Shown: piece by piece, positions 33,828-42,854 of the stretch
Numbering within the stretch: position 1 is the stretch's first letter
Layout of the letters: every line of letters starts with the position of its first letter
Source: Thermasporomyces sp040195635
Lineage (GTDB): Bacteria; Actinomycetota; Actinomycetes; Propionibacteriales; Actinopolymorphaceae
Direction: 5' to 3'
DNA length: 64,000 nucleotides
Assembly: GCF_040195635.1 (NCBI RefSeq)
Contig: NZ_JBEFTX010000015.1
Span: 124,001 to 188,000, forward strand
Translations under genes and position numbers: made by a program
Notes under the pieces: generated by a model
Seen by the model: only the letters and a program-made list of their open reading frames with translations
What the model was told of the DNA's origin: nothing
The model's database searches: none

Positions 33828-34913
33828 CTAGGTGTCTCGTCGCGCGGCGACCTGGCCAACGGCGAATGTCGTGTGGTAACTGCGCGACTCTCCCGCGTCG
33901 AGCCAGACCAGCGATCCGTCCTCACGGGCGGCCGGAGCGCCGGCGACGTGGTTCGTCGAGGGTTCCAGGCCGACGGCGTACGCACCTTCGCGGAGGTGCA
34001 GCCACTGGAAGAACGCCGGGAACTCCTCGCTGCGGTACGCCATCTCGAAGTAGACGCCCAGTCGGTCGTTCGTCAAGCGAACCTTGACTAGACCTTCGGC
34101 GTCCGGCCGGAGCTCGTGCTCGTAGACCTGCTCCACGAAGGCCTGCTGAGGTCCTGGCAGTACGACGTTCGACACGCCCTGCTCCGCCACGCTGTCGGAC
34201 TGCCAGAGTGTTCGGTCGACTGGCGCCTCGAACCGCGTGCCCTCGTCAAGGAACGGCCAGCCGATGTTGATGTGGTAGAGGTACATGTGCGGCGTCCGGT
34301 CGAAACCGGCGTTGGTCACGGTGTCGATCAGCCGGATCTCCTCGCCACCAAGGTTGGCCTCGATCCGCCGCCGGAGCCGCAGGTGCTCGCCGAACACGGC
34401 CGCCTGGCGGACCTCGCCCTCGGCCCACAGAACACAGGTCTCACCGTCGTCATCGAGGCGTTCGCCGTAGCCCAGTAACCGTGCGGGGATGTTGGCGACG
34501 CGGCCGTGCAGTCCGTTCCAGGTCGTACGCCGGTGCGGATAGTGGAAGTGCGCGGCATCCTGCTCGGCGGTGAACAACGTGTGGTCAAGTCCGGCGGTCA
34601 CCAGCAGGCCGGAGAAGCTGCGGAGCCACGACAGCCCGCCCTCGTCGGCGTACTCATGAAGGCCCGGATGGCGAAACCCCGTCGCGGACCGCCAGCCGAA
34701 GCTCGCGCCGCGGTACTCCGCCGGCCCTATGTCCATAGCCCGGTCGACCAGGACATCAAAGGCGAGGCCACTGCCCGTGCGGAACTCGAGCGCTCGCACG
34801 CCACGCTCGGCACCATCATCGAGCACGACTGCGCGCACCCCACCAGCGGCCGACAGGTCACCGGCGACGCGCGCAATTCGCGCTGCCGACATCGGTTGTC
34901 CGTGCAGTCTCAT
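33828..34913 (-). CDS. DUF4432 aldose-epimerase-like protein
   Basis: 361 residues with the beta-supersandwich pattern of the galactose-mutarotase superfamily, DUF4432 branch: LAFDVLVDRAMDIGPAEYRG, NGLHGRVANIPA, LYHINIGWPFLDEGTRF, GLEPSTN. Likely interconverts sugar anomers or binds a sugar. Last gene of the GntR-controlled operon, 37 bases after the SDR. Substrate unknown. Confidence 0.82.
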   Translation of the reverse strand: MRLHGQPMSAARIARVAGDLSAAGGVRAVVLDDGAERGVRALEFRTGSGLAFDVLVDRAMDIGPAEYRGASFGWRSATGFRHPGLHEYADEGGLSWLRSFSGLLVTAGLDHTLFTAEQDAAHFHYPHRRTTWNGLHGRVANIPARLLGYGERLDDDGETCVLWAEGEVRQAAVFGEHLRLRRRIEANLGGEEIRLIDTVTNAGFDRTPHMYLYHINIGWPFLDEGTRFEAPVDRTLWQSDSVAEQGVSNVVLPGPQQAFVEQVYEHELRPDAEGLVKVRLTNDRLGVYFEMAYRSEEFPAFFQWLHLREGAYAVGLEPSTNHVAGAPAAREDGSLVWLDAGESRSYHTTFAVGQVAARRDT

Positions 34914-34950
34914 GCCCTCACTCCTTGCGTGCCCGAAAGGCTCAGAGCCC

Positions 34951-35688
34951 TCACGTCATCACCCATCCGCCGTTCACCTCGATGCACTGCCCGGTGACGA
35001 ACGACGCGTCCTCGCCCACCAGGAACGCCACCACGGCCGCGAGCTCCTCGGGTGTGCCTCGGCGTTTCAGGGCCTGGCGTTCGAGGACAAAGGCGTTGTA
35101 CGCCCCTGGGTCGGGGTGGATCGCCTCCGCCGCGGTGGGAAACGCGCCTGGCGACACGCAATTGACACGGACGTTGTGAGGGCCGAGCTCGCGGGCGAGG
35201 GACCGGGTGAGGGCGAGCGCCGCGCCCTTGGTCGAGACGTACGCCGCGAGATCGGCCCACCCGCCATGCATGGTGATGGAGGCGATGTTGACGATCGACC
35301 CGCCCCCCGAGGTGGTCATCTGCCGGGCGGCCGCCTGTGCGGCGAGCCAGTAAGCCCGCTGGTTGACGGCGACGACATCGTCGTACTCGTCCACCGGCAC
35401 GTCGAGAAACGGTCGGCTCGGGTAGATCGCGGCGTTGTTGACGAGGATCCGGACCGGTCCCAAGCCGGCCGCCGCCTGGTCGAAAGCGGCAGTCACCGCA
35501 GACGCTTCGCGCAGATCGCAGGCAAGCGCGGCACACTGCCCACCGGCCGACGTGACCATGCCGCAGGTGTCTGTCAACCCCACCTTGTCGACGTCGACGG
35601 CAGCTACCGGGTGGCCGTCGGCGGCGAGTCGGAGTGCGATCGCCCTGCCGAGAGCTCCAGCCGCGCCGGTCACCAGAGCGGTCGTCAT
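34951..35688 (-). CDS. SDR family oxidoreductase
   Basis: 245 residues. VTGAAGALG cofactor loop, NNAAIYPSRPFLD, catalytic Ser in NIASITMHG, YVSTK pair, and CIEVNGGWVMT at the C-terminus. ATG at 35688 has RBS gagggaggagcc and overlaps the CoA transferase stop (ATGA). Likely a 3-ketoacyl/hydroxyacyl-type or sugar dehydrogenase within a CoA-linked pathway. Substrate unknown. Confidence 0.85.
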   Translation of the reverse strand: MTTALVTGAAGALGRAIALRLAADGHPVAAVDVDKVGLTDTCGMVTSAGGQCAALACDLREASAVTAAFDQAAAGLGPVRILVNNAAIYPSRPFLDVPVDEYDDVVAVNQRAYWLAAQAAARQMTTSGGGSIVNIASITMHGGWADLAAYVSTKGAALALTRSLARELGPHNVRVNCVSPGAFPTAAEAIHPDPGAYNAFVLERQALKRRGTPEELAAVVAFLVGEDASFVTGQCIEVNGGWVMT

Positions 35689-36893
35689 GCCGGCTCCTCC
35701 CTCTCCTGGTAAGGCGCCACCACTCCAGCCTCCACAAGGGCAGCCTGGTCGTCGTTCGAGTAACCGAGATCGGCCAGGACCTCCCGAGTCTGTTCGCCCG
35801 CCCGGGGCGCGGGTCGGCGTACCTCGGGCGGTGTGGCGCTGAGCCGGAACGGGAATCCCGGCGTGGTCACCGTCCCCTCCGAGGGGTGGTCGTAGGTAAC
35901 GAACGACCCGTTGTGCTTGACCTGTGGGTCGTCGAGGAGGTCGGCGTACGAATACACCGGACCGGACCAGATCCCGTGCTCCTCGAACACCTCCAGCCAC
36001 TCCGCCGTGGTGCGATGAGGCAGCCGGTCCTGGACCAGTGCGGTGATCCGGTCGCGCTGGCGGTGACCGTCGACGTCGGTGTCGAAATCGGCGAGTTCGG
36101 GAACCTGCAATGCCTGCGCGAGCGCCTCGAGCGGCGGCATGGCCAAGGCGAGGTACCCGTCGCTGGTGGCGAAAACGCCGTACGGGGCGCGGATGTAAAC
36201 GTGCGCGTGCGGCTCGCCACTGCGCTTCTGGGGCACCCCGCCCACGGTGTAGATGGACAGTTCCTGCATCTGGACGGCAACGGCCGCGTCGAGCATGTTC
36301 ACCGTCACCAGCTGGCCCTCGCCCGTGCGCGCGCGGTGCAGGAGGGCGGCGAGCGCCCCCTCGAACGCGGAGTACGCGGCGACGGCGTCAATGGCGTACG
36401 TGCCGGATGGCACCGGCGGGTCCGATTCGCGACCCACGCTGAACATCGCCCCGCTCATCGCCTGCAGTAGCAGATCCTGTCCGGCCCGGCTGGCGTACGG
36501 CCCGGTCTCGCCGTAGCCGGACATCGAGACGTACACGATGCGTGGGTTGAGGCCCCGGATGGAGTCGTAGTCGACGCCGAGGCGGGCCGCCACGCCGGGC
36601 CGGTAGTTCTGCAAGAACACATCCGCGGTCGCCACCAGCCGGTGGACGATGTCGCGCCCCTTCTCGGACTTGAGGTCGACGGCAAGGCTGCGCTTGTTGC
36701 GGTTCAGAGCGAGGAACGACGCGTTGACCTCGCGCCCCACCGCACCCCCGGCGGGGGCGTGTCGCTGCCATTCGCCGGTGATCGGCTCCACCTTGATCAC
36801 ATCGGCGCCGAGGTCGCCCAACCGCATGGCCGCGAGCGGCCCGGCCATCGCCACCGAGCAGTCCACAACCCGATAACCGTCGAGTACACCCAC
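35685..36893 (-). CDS. Class III (CaiB/BaiF) CoA transferase
   Basis: 402 residues. LDGYRVVDCSVAMAGPLAA, DVIKVEPITGEWQR, NRNKRSLAVDLKSEKG, the catalytic Asp in RAGQDLLLQA, GTYAIDAVAAYSAFEGALA and PYGVFATSDGYLALAMPP. Moves CoA onto a pathway acid. GTG at 36893 with RBS gtggagggcaagc. Neighbours are an enoyl-CoA hydratase and an SDR, a beta-oxidation-like set. It is a different subfamily member from the gene at 20369-21496. Confidence 0.88.
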   Translation of the reverse strand: MGVLDGYRVVDCSVAMAGPLAAMRLGDLGADVIKVEPITGEWQRHAPAGGAVGREVNASFLALNRNKRSLAVDLKSEKGRDIVHRLVATADVFLQNYRPGVAARLGVDYDSIRGLNPRIVYVSMSGYGETGPYASRAGQDLLLQAMSGAMFSVGRESDPPVPSGTYAIDAVAAYSAFEGALAALLHRARTGEGQLVTVNMLDAAVAVQMQELSIYTVGGVPQKRSGEPHAHVYIRAPYGVFATSDGYLALAMPPLEALAQALQVPELADFDTDVDGHRQRDRITALVQDRLPHRTTAEWLEVFEEHGIWSGPVYSYADLLDDPQVKHNGSFVTYDHPSEGTVTTPGFPFRLSATPPEVRRPAPRAGEQTREVLADLGYSNDDQAALVEAGVVAPYQEREEPA

Positions 36894-36940
36894 GCTTGCC
36901 CTCCACCCTCTACCACTCTTGCCGGGATCGTCGATGGGGA

Positions 36941-37717
36941 TCACCGGCCGTGGAACTTCGGCTCGCGCCGTTCGGAGAACGCCCGCCGTCCTTCCCTCGC
37001 GTCCTCCGTCGCCATGCAGACAGCCTGAAGGTCGCGTTCGTAGCGCACCGCCTGCTCCGGTGCCATGGCGTACGCAGCTCGCAGGTTGACCTTCGCGGTC
37101 TCGGCCGCGATCGGTGCACGGGCGGCGATCCGTCCAGCCAGCTCGATTGCCGTCGACAGTAGCTCCGCCGGTGGGACCACCTGGCTCACCAAGCCCCACT
37201 CCAGTGCGGTGCGCGCGTCGATCGGGTCGCCTGTGAGGAGCATCAGCGCGGCGTTGCTCGGACCGATGCTGTGCGCCAGCCCCACCGCCTGCCCTGCTCC
37301 ACCGATCCAACCCAGCTTGATCTCCGGTGCGGCGAACGTCGCGGTGGCGGCCGCCAGCCGGATGTCACAGGCCAGGGCAAGCTCGAGCCCTCCACCGTAG
37401 GAATAGCCGTTGACGGCCGCGACGACAGGCGTACGCACGTGGCGGATCGCATCGGCATAGTCGTCGCGGTTGCGGAAGTCCCACGGCGTGTCATAGTCGC
37501 GGAGCGACTCGATGTCGCTACCCACGCAGAACGCCCGGTCGCCCGTTCCGGTGAGGACGAGCGCGCGGACCTCCGGGTCGGTGTCCAGGCGGCACACATG
37601 GTCGCGGAGCCGGGACGCCATGTGCGGGGTGACGGCGTTTAACTTCTCGGGCCGGTACACCCGGACGACCGCTACCTGACCGTGCCGCTCCACCAGGATC
37701 TCACCGTCGCCGGTCAT
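36941..37717 (-). CDS. Enoyl-CoA hydratase/isomerase family protein
   Basis: 258 residues. Crotonase signature GYSYGGGLELALACDIRLAA, oxyanion-hole region RAFCVGSDIESL, and IKLGWIGGAGQA. In the crotonase catalytic Glu positions there is EIKLGWIGG, close to the usual E-x-x-LGLxPG. ATG at 37717. Overlaps the GntR gene by 17 bases. It probably hydrates an enoyl-CoA formed by the adjacent CoA transferase step. Confidence 0.85.
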   Translation of the reverse strand: MTGDGEILVERHGQVAVVRVYRPEKLNAVTPHMASRLRDHVCRLDTDPEVRALVLTGTGDRAFCVGSDIESLRDYDTPWDFRNRDDYADAIRHVRTPVVAAVNGYSYGGGLELALACDIRLAAATATFAAPEIKLGWIGGAGQAVGLAHSIGPSNAALMLLTGDPIDARTALEWGLVSQVVPPAELLSTAIELAGRIAARAPIAAETAKVNLRAAYAMAPEQAVRYERDLQAVCMATEDAREGRRAFSERREPKFHGR

Positions 37718-38474
37718 TGACGCTCGCCTTTCGCCCGCGAGTGGCCGGGTCAGCCGACCCACCGCAGCAGAACAGCTGGCTCTCGGCGTCGGTGCGCGCC
37801 ACCTCGACGATCTCGCGCATCACGTCCTCGGCGCGGCGATGGTGACCTCGCCGGATCGCCACGGCCACCCGCTCGTGGTTGGGCAGGGTCTCCTTGTTGT
37901 GGTCGATGGAGCCGGTGTGGACCTGGCGTACGGATCGCAGCGCGATGCTGATCACCTCGTAGAGATAGAGCAGCAGGTCGTTGCCGCTCGCCGCGAAGAT
38001 TGCCCGGTGGAACGCCAGGTCGGCCTCGATGAACGCCTGGAGGTCGTCGGCGGTCGCGTGCAGGGCGGCCAGTGCCTCGGCGATCCGTTGGTTGCCGGAC
38101 GCGTCCGCGCGTTCGGCGGCGACCCTGGCGGCGCCCGGCTCGAGCGCGACCCGCAGGTCGGCGAGGAGCTGGATGTCCCGCGGCTCGGGGTCCGGCAGGA
38201 ACCGCCAGCGGAGGACGTCGGGGTCGAGCAGGCTCCACGAGTCCGGGGCGCGGACCAGGGTGCCAGCGCTGGTGCGGGTCTCGAGGAGGCCCTTGCCCAC
38301 CAGGACCTTGACGCCCTCCCGTACGGCGGACCGGCCGACGCCGAGCTCGGCGACGAGGCGTTCCTCAGTGGGCACCGGACTGCCAGGCTCGCGGCGACCA
38401 CGGACGATCTGCTCGCCCAGCGTCTGGACGACCTGGCTGTGCCGGGCGCTCTCGGCGAATGCGCGCGTGACCAA
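37701..38474 (-). CDS. GntR/FadR-type transcriptional regulator (FCD domain)
   Basis: 257 residues. N-terminal winged HTH: PTEERLVAELGVGRSAVREG, then KGLLETRTSAGTLV. C-terminal all-helical FCD domain with metal/ligand residues (DLRVALEPGAARVAAERA, AFIEADLAFHRAIFAASGND, NHERVAVAI). TTG start at 38474 with aggaggagc just upstream. First gene of the ECH-CoA transferase-SDR-DUF4432 operon. The two operator copies 90-120 bases upstream are its likely targets. FCD regulators commonly sense sugar acids. Confidence 0.88.
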   Translation of the reverse strand: MVTRAFAESARHSQVVQTLGEQIVRGRREPGSPVPTEERLVAELGVGRSAVREGVKVLVGKGLLETRTSAGTLVRAPDSWSLLDPDVLRWRFLPDPEPRDIQLLADLRVALEPGAARVAAERADASGNQRIAEALAALHATADDLQAFIEADLAFHRAIFAASGNDLLLYLYEVISIALRSVRQVHTGSIDHNKETLPNHERVAVAIRRGHHRRAEDVMREIVEVARTDAESQLFCCGGSADPATRGRKASVNDRRR

Positions 38475-38559
38475 AGCTCCTCCTCATGATGCTCCCGCGG
38501 GCTAGCCCGGGGCTTCCGCCACCGCAGCGTACCGGAGCCTCCTGAACCAGGGCCACATC

Positions 38560-38593
38560 TTCATCTGATGAACATTGGCCTTCATCGGATGAA
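38560..38593. promoter_or_regulatory. Paired TTCATC-N-GATGAA operators
   Basis: Two 13-bp palindromes, TTCATCTGATGAA at 38560-38572 and TTCATCGGATGAA at 38581-38593, have centres 21 bases apart, two helical turns. They lie between the divergent GntR gene and the beta-helix gene. Half-site form fits FCD/GntR operators, so the regulator may control both the CoA operon and the pectin operon. Confidence 0.65.
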
Positions 38594-38597
38594 CCTC

Positions 38598-38627
38598 TTG
38601 ACCACTGGGATCGCGTGAGTCTACGGT
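38598..38627 (+). promoter_or_regulatory. Promoter of the pectin-degradation operon
   Basis: TTGACC at 38598-38603 and TACGGT at 38622-38627, 18 bases apart. The GntR-type operators end 5 bases before the -35. Confidence 0.45.
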
Positions 38628-38685
38628 CCGAAGCGCTTGACGACCCCGCGTTGCCGAGGGGTGGTCGTCGATGAAGGAGGGATGC

Positions 38686-40562
38686 ATGTTCGGCACATCG
38701 CGTCGACGGCTCGTGGGGGTGACTGCCGGCTCGGTCCTGGCGCTTATCGCCACGACCGCTGCGACGAACTCGCTCGCCGACACTGGTGGGCCCGGATGCC
38801 AGGAGTTCTTCGTGTCGCCAGCTGGTGACGACCAAGCCTCCGGCACAGAACGCGATCCGTGGCAGACAATCGAACGGGCGCGTGACCACATCAGGGAGGA
38901 GGGTCTGAACCACGGACGGATGCTCTGCGACATCACCGTGAACCTGCGGGCCGGTGATTACGTCGTAGAGGAGACCATCGAGTTCGGCGCGGCCGACTCC
39001 GGCACTGGCGGACACTCGATCGTCTACCGCAGCTACGACGGTCCCGGCGAAGCCCGGTTCCTCGGGGCCAAGCCGGTCACTGGCTGGAAGAAGTACGACG
39101 GCAACATCTACCGAACCCAGGTAGACAAGGACGAGTTGTTCTACACGCTCTTCGAAGACCACCAACGGGCGACGACAGCACGGACACCCAACCGGCAGGC
39201 CGAGGACGAGTGGGCGCCGTACTTCGTCTCCACCAATCCCGACCCGGCGCGATGGAACACGCCCAAGTGGTTGACCTTCGAGCCCGGCGACTGGGACCCG
39301 GAGTGGGAACCAGAGTGGGGCGATCTGTCTGATGCACAGGTCGTCGTCTGGTCTGGCAACGACTGGGTGTGGTTCACCGACACCGTGCCGATCCAGAACA
39401 TGTCGTGGGGCAACAACATGACCACGCTGCGGTACGCGACGAGGTATCCCATGACATCCGACGAGGGTGGGTCGCGCTACTTCATCCAGAACTCCCTGCA
39501 CTTCCTCGACCAGCCGGGCGAGTACTACCTGGACTGGAAGGACGGGTCGCTCTACTACTGGCCGCGTTCGGGATCACTTTCCAACTCCACGGTCTGGGCG
39601 CCCACCGTGAAGACGGTCTTCGACTTCTCCGGGGACTCACCGGCGGACCGTGTGCACGATGTGCACCTCGCGGTCTCGCGGTGGAGTACTCCGACTTCGT
39701 CGACTGGTACCGCTACGCATGGAACCAGGACGGCGACTCCGGTGAGGTGCACAAGTACCCGCAGTACGACCGGCAGATCGAGCTGCCGAGGAACCGGTTC
39801 GGCACCATTACGATGACCAACTCGCGCAACATCGAACTGCGCCGGATGCACATCTCCAACACCGGCTACACCGCCGTCTACATGCTGTTCGCCAACGACC
39901 ACAACCGGGTCTCCGACAGCCTGCTGGAAAACCTCGGCGGTGACGGGATCAAGGTCGAAGGACCATACCCCGGTGAGGGCGACGTGGCACACCACAACAC
40001 CTTCACTAACAACTACATCCACCACTACGGCGAACTCGTTCCGGGCGACGCCGCCGGCGTGGAGATCCTCAGCAGCGGCCACAACGAGGTCAGCCACAGC
40101 GTCATCGAACACAGCGCGCGCTATGGCGTCAGCCTCGAAACCCGGCCCGAAGTGACCAACGAGGACAACTACACCCATCACAACCGGCTGGAATACCTCC
40201 GGATCGCTCACGTGGGCAAGGACAGCAACGACATGGGCGCGCTCTACGCCTACGGCGTGCGCAACCACGATCCGACGCTGCCCACGACGAACGTGATGAA
40301 CCAGATCACCATCGACGATGTGAACCCCACAGATCCGGAGATGTTCGACCCGGCGGGCCACGGGGTGCACATGGACTTCGGCGGCTGCAGCTTCCACTTC
40401 GCCAACATCGAAGTGACGAACGTGCAGGGCCGGACGTTCAAGGGCAGCCGAAACTGCAACACCCTGGAGAACAACAGCTGGGACCCCGGCTTCGACAAAT
40501 CCAAGATGGAGTACGACAAGATCGGCGTCTCCGCCGACTTCCCCTATCCCCTTCCCGAGTAA
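38686..40562 (+). pseudogene. Secreted parallel beta-helix (pectate-lyase-like) protein, frameshifted
   Basis: Start ATG at 38686 with an ideal RBS (aaggagggatgc). Export signal (FGTSRRRLVGVTAGSVLALI) followed by a domain shared with the intact paralogue at 46132-48024 (EFFVSPAGDD, GDYVVEETIEF, RARFLGAKP-like, PYFVS). At about 39667-39672 one base is missing: HDVHL continues as a nonsense frame to a stop at 39816, while the paralogous sequence (GLAVEYSDFVDWYRYAWNQD, IELPRNRFGTI, GGDGIKVEGPYPGEGD) resumes one frame over to 40562. The repaired product would be about 625 residues. Confidence 0.75.
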
Positions 40563-40573
40563 CAGATGGCCGT

Positions 40574-40619
40574 CGGTGCGGGCGTCGCGTCACCAAGTTG
40601 TCGCCGCGCGCCCGCACCG
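40574..40619 (+). terminator. 11-bp stem hairpin after the beta-helix gene
   Basis: CGGTGCGGGCG at 40574-40584 pairs perfectly with CGCCCGCACCG at 40609-40619. It lies in the 113-base gap before the ABC transporter operon, so it may attenuate read-through. Confidence 0.5.
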
Positions 40620-40675
40620 GCGCAACACGTCCTCCCCCGTTCCATTGAGACCACACGAGTGAAGGTCGAAGGGTC

Positions 40676-41965
40676 ATGGCATCTTCCACCATGTCGCGGC
40701 GGGCGCTCCTCGCCGCTGCCGGCGCCACCCTCGCAGCGGCCGGCTGCGGAGGCGGCGGCTTCACCTCCGCCGAGTCCGACAACAAGCGGGGATCGGGATC
40801 CGGCGCGACCGCGAAGCCGACGCTCCGGATGCTGGTCAACATCACCCCCAACCTCACGAAGACGTTCTGGCGCGAGCTGGTGGCGCCGTTCGAGAAGGCC
40901 AACAACGTAACCGTGACGATCGAGGCGCCCACGGGGGAGGGCGTCAAGGACACCTTGCCGCAGCTGCTCGCCGCCGGGAACCCGCCCGACGTCGTCGAGA
41001 CGCTGATGGCGGACGCGACGCTCGCCCCGCACATGCATGAGCTCACCGGTGAGACGTGGGTGGCCGACACCCCCCTCGTCGAGCAGGCCGCCTTGGACGG
41101 CTCCGTCTACACGGTCGGCGTCGGCATGCAGGCGCAGTCGCTCGTCTTCTACAACAAGGCGGCCTTCGCCAAAGCTGGCGTCACCGGCACTCCCGAGCAC
41201 TTCGACGAGCTGACCCAGGTGATGGGGAAACTCGAAGAGGCGGGGTATCTCCCGCTGCAGACCGCGGGCGACTACGTCACCGGCTTGCAACTGCTGCAGC
41301 TCGCCTGGCCCTCGGTGATCGGCGGCAACCCCAGCTGGTACGCCGACGTCGCGGCCGGAAAGATCCAGGCGGGCGAGAGCCTGCTGCCGTACCTCGAGCT
41401 GTACGCAAGCTGGCTGGACCGCGGATATCTCGACAAGAACGCCCTCGGCCTGAAGGACGTCGACGCACAGACCGCGTTCTTCTCCGGGAAGTCCGCGATG
41501 TACATCATGGGGAGCTGGCTGGTCTCCACGGAGGCGACGACCGAGAAGGACTTCGAGGTCGGCGTCTTCTCCGCGCCCACCCAGGCCGGGCAGCCGTATC
41601 CCGGACCGATGGGCGCCACCATGGCGATGCCCTACATGGTCTTCAAGAACAGCCCGAACCGCGACCAGGCGATCGAGCTGGTCAAATGGCTCGCCACCGA
41701 CAAGAAGGCGATCCTCACCCAGCTCGAGCAGGACGGCAACTTCCGGGCCGGCTACGACTGGAGCGGTGGCGGCGTCGGATCGGCCGTCAGCACACTCCTG
41801 GCCGAGGCGCCGTCCACCACGCCGCAGGGAGAGGGCTACGGCAGCCAAACGCTGCCAGTCGGCTTCAACACCGAGTTCGGCAAGGCCGTCCAGGGTCTCT
41901 ACGTCGGTCGTACGCCGGAGAAGGTGGCCGGCGACCTCGACGCGTGGATGCGGGCGAATGCCTAG
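40676..41965 (+). CDS. Sugar ABC transporter substrate-binding lipoprotein (family 1)
   Basis: 429 residues. Tat-like lipoprotein signal (SRRALLAAAGATLAAAGC). Mature domain resembles family-1 sugar-binding proteins (LQTAGDYVTGLQLLQ, FSGKSAMYIMGSWLV, GPMGATMAMPYMVFKNSP). Followed with 8-base overlap by the two permeases. Together they import a mono- or oligosaccharide released from pectin. No ATPase is encoded, so a shared MsiK-type ATPase is presumably used, as is common in actinomycetes. Confidence 0.85.
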   Translation: MASSTMSRRALLAAAGATLAAAGCGGGGFTSAESDNKRGSGSGATAKPTLRMLVNITPNLTKTFWRELVAPFEKANNVTVTIEAPTGEGVKDTLPQLLAAGNPPDVVETLMADATLAPHMHELTGETWVADTPLVEQAALDGSVYTVGVGMQAQSLVFYNKAAFAKAGVTGTPEHFDELTQVMGKLEEAGYLPLQTAGDYVTGLQLLQLAWPSVIGGNPSWYADVAAGKIQAGESLLPYLELYASWLDRGYLDKNALGLKDVDAQTAFFSGKSAMYIMGSWLVSTEATTEKDFEVGVFSAPTQAGQPYPGPMGATMAMPYMVFKNSPNRDQAIELVKWLATDKKAILTQLEQDGNFRAGYDWSGGGVGSAVSTLLAEAPSTTPQGEGYGSQTLPVGFNTEFGKAVQGLYVGRTPEKVAGDLDAWMRANA

Positions 41966-42854
41966 AGCGCCATCGCGGGAGCCGGCCGGCACCGTACTCG
42001 CCACCTGGCTGATGACCGTACCGGCGGTCACGGCCTACACGGCCCTGCTCGTCGTCCCGATCGGTGTCGCGGGATATCTCAGCCTCACCGACTGGGACGG
42101 CTACAGTGCCGATCCGGGACTCGTGGGTCTCGCGAACTACGTACGCGTCTTCGCCGACCCCGAGGTGGTCCGCGCGGCGGCAGTGACGTTTGTCGTCGCT
42201 GCCGCCGGGACCGCGGCCCTCAACCTGCTCGGGCTGGCACTCGCCGTCCTGGTCGCTGCGGCGAGCCGGTTCCACACGTTCCTGCGGCTCGTGTTCTTCT
42301 ACCCGCACGTGCTGAGTGTGCTTGCCGTCGGTTTCCTGTGGAGCGCGATCCTCGGGACGAACGGTGCCGTCAACTCCTACCTGACATCTCGCGGCGCGGA
42401 GGTGCTGCCCTTTCTGTCCGATCCGGAGTGGGCGGTCGGCACCATGATCGCGGTCCTGGTCTGGGCCGGGTTCGGCGTCAACGTCGTGCTCTACCTCGCC
42501 GGGCTCCAGTCGGTGCCGGCCGAGCTGGTCGAGGCGGCGCGGATCGACGGCGCCGATCGCTGGCAGGTGTTCCGCAACGTCACGCTGCCGGCCCTGCGTC
42601 CGGTCGTCACGCTCAACCTCGTGCTCTGCCTCATCACCCTGCTCAAGACGTACGACCTGGTGGTCTCGCTCACCGGAGGTGGGCCGGCGGGCGCCACGCA
42701 GACGGTTGCCTACCTCATCCTGTGGGACTCCTTCCACGCAAGCGAGCTCGGCTTCGGCTCCGCCCAGTCGGTGCTCCTCATGGTGGTGACCGCGGCGCTC
42801 GCCCTGTCGGTCATGCGGCTGCGGGCCCGCAGTGACATGGCGGCGTACCGATGA
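41958..42854 (+). CDS. Sugar ABC transporter permease (MalF/UgpA type)
   Basis: 298 residues, six predicted membrane helices. First helix ALLVVPIGVAGYLSLTDWDG; the EAA loop reads VEAARIDGADRWQVFRNVTL, which contacts the ATPase. ATG at 41958 overlaps the SBP stop. Partner of the next gene. Confidence 0.87.
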   Translation: MPRAPSREPAGTVLATWLMTVPAVTAYTALLVVPIGVAGYLSLTDWDGYSADPGLVGLANYVRVFADPEVVRAAAVTFVVAAAGTAALNLLGLALAVLVAAASRFHTFLRLVFFYPHVLSVLAVGFLWSAILGTNGAVNSYLTSRGAEVLPFLSDPEWAVGTMIAVLVWAGFGVNVVLYLAGLQSVPAELVEAARIDGADRWQVFRNVTLPALRPVVTLNLVLCLITLLKTYDLVVSLTGGGPAGATQTVAYLILWDSFHASELGFGSAQSVLLMVVTAALALSVMRLRARSDMAAYR

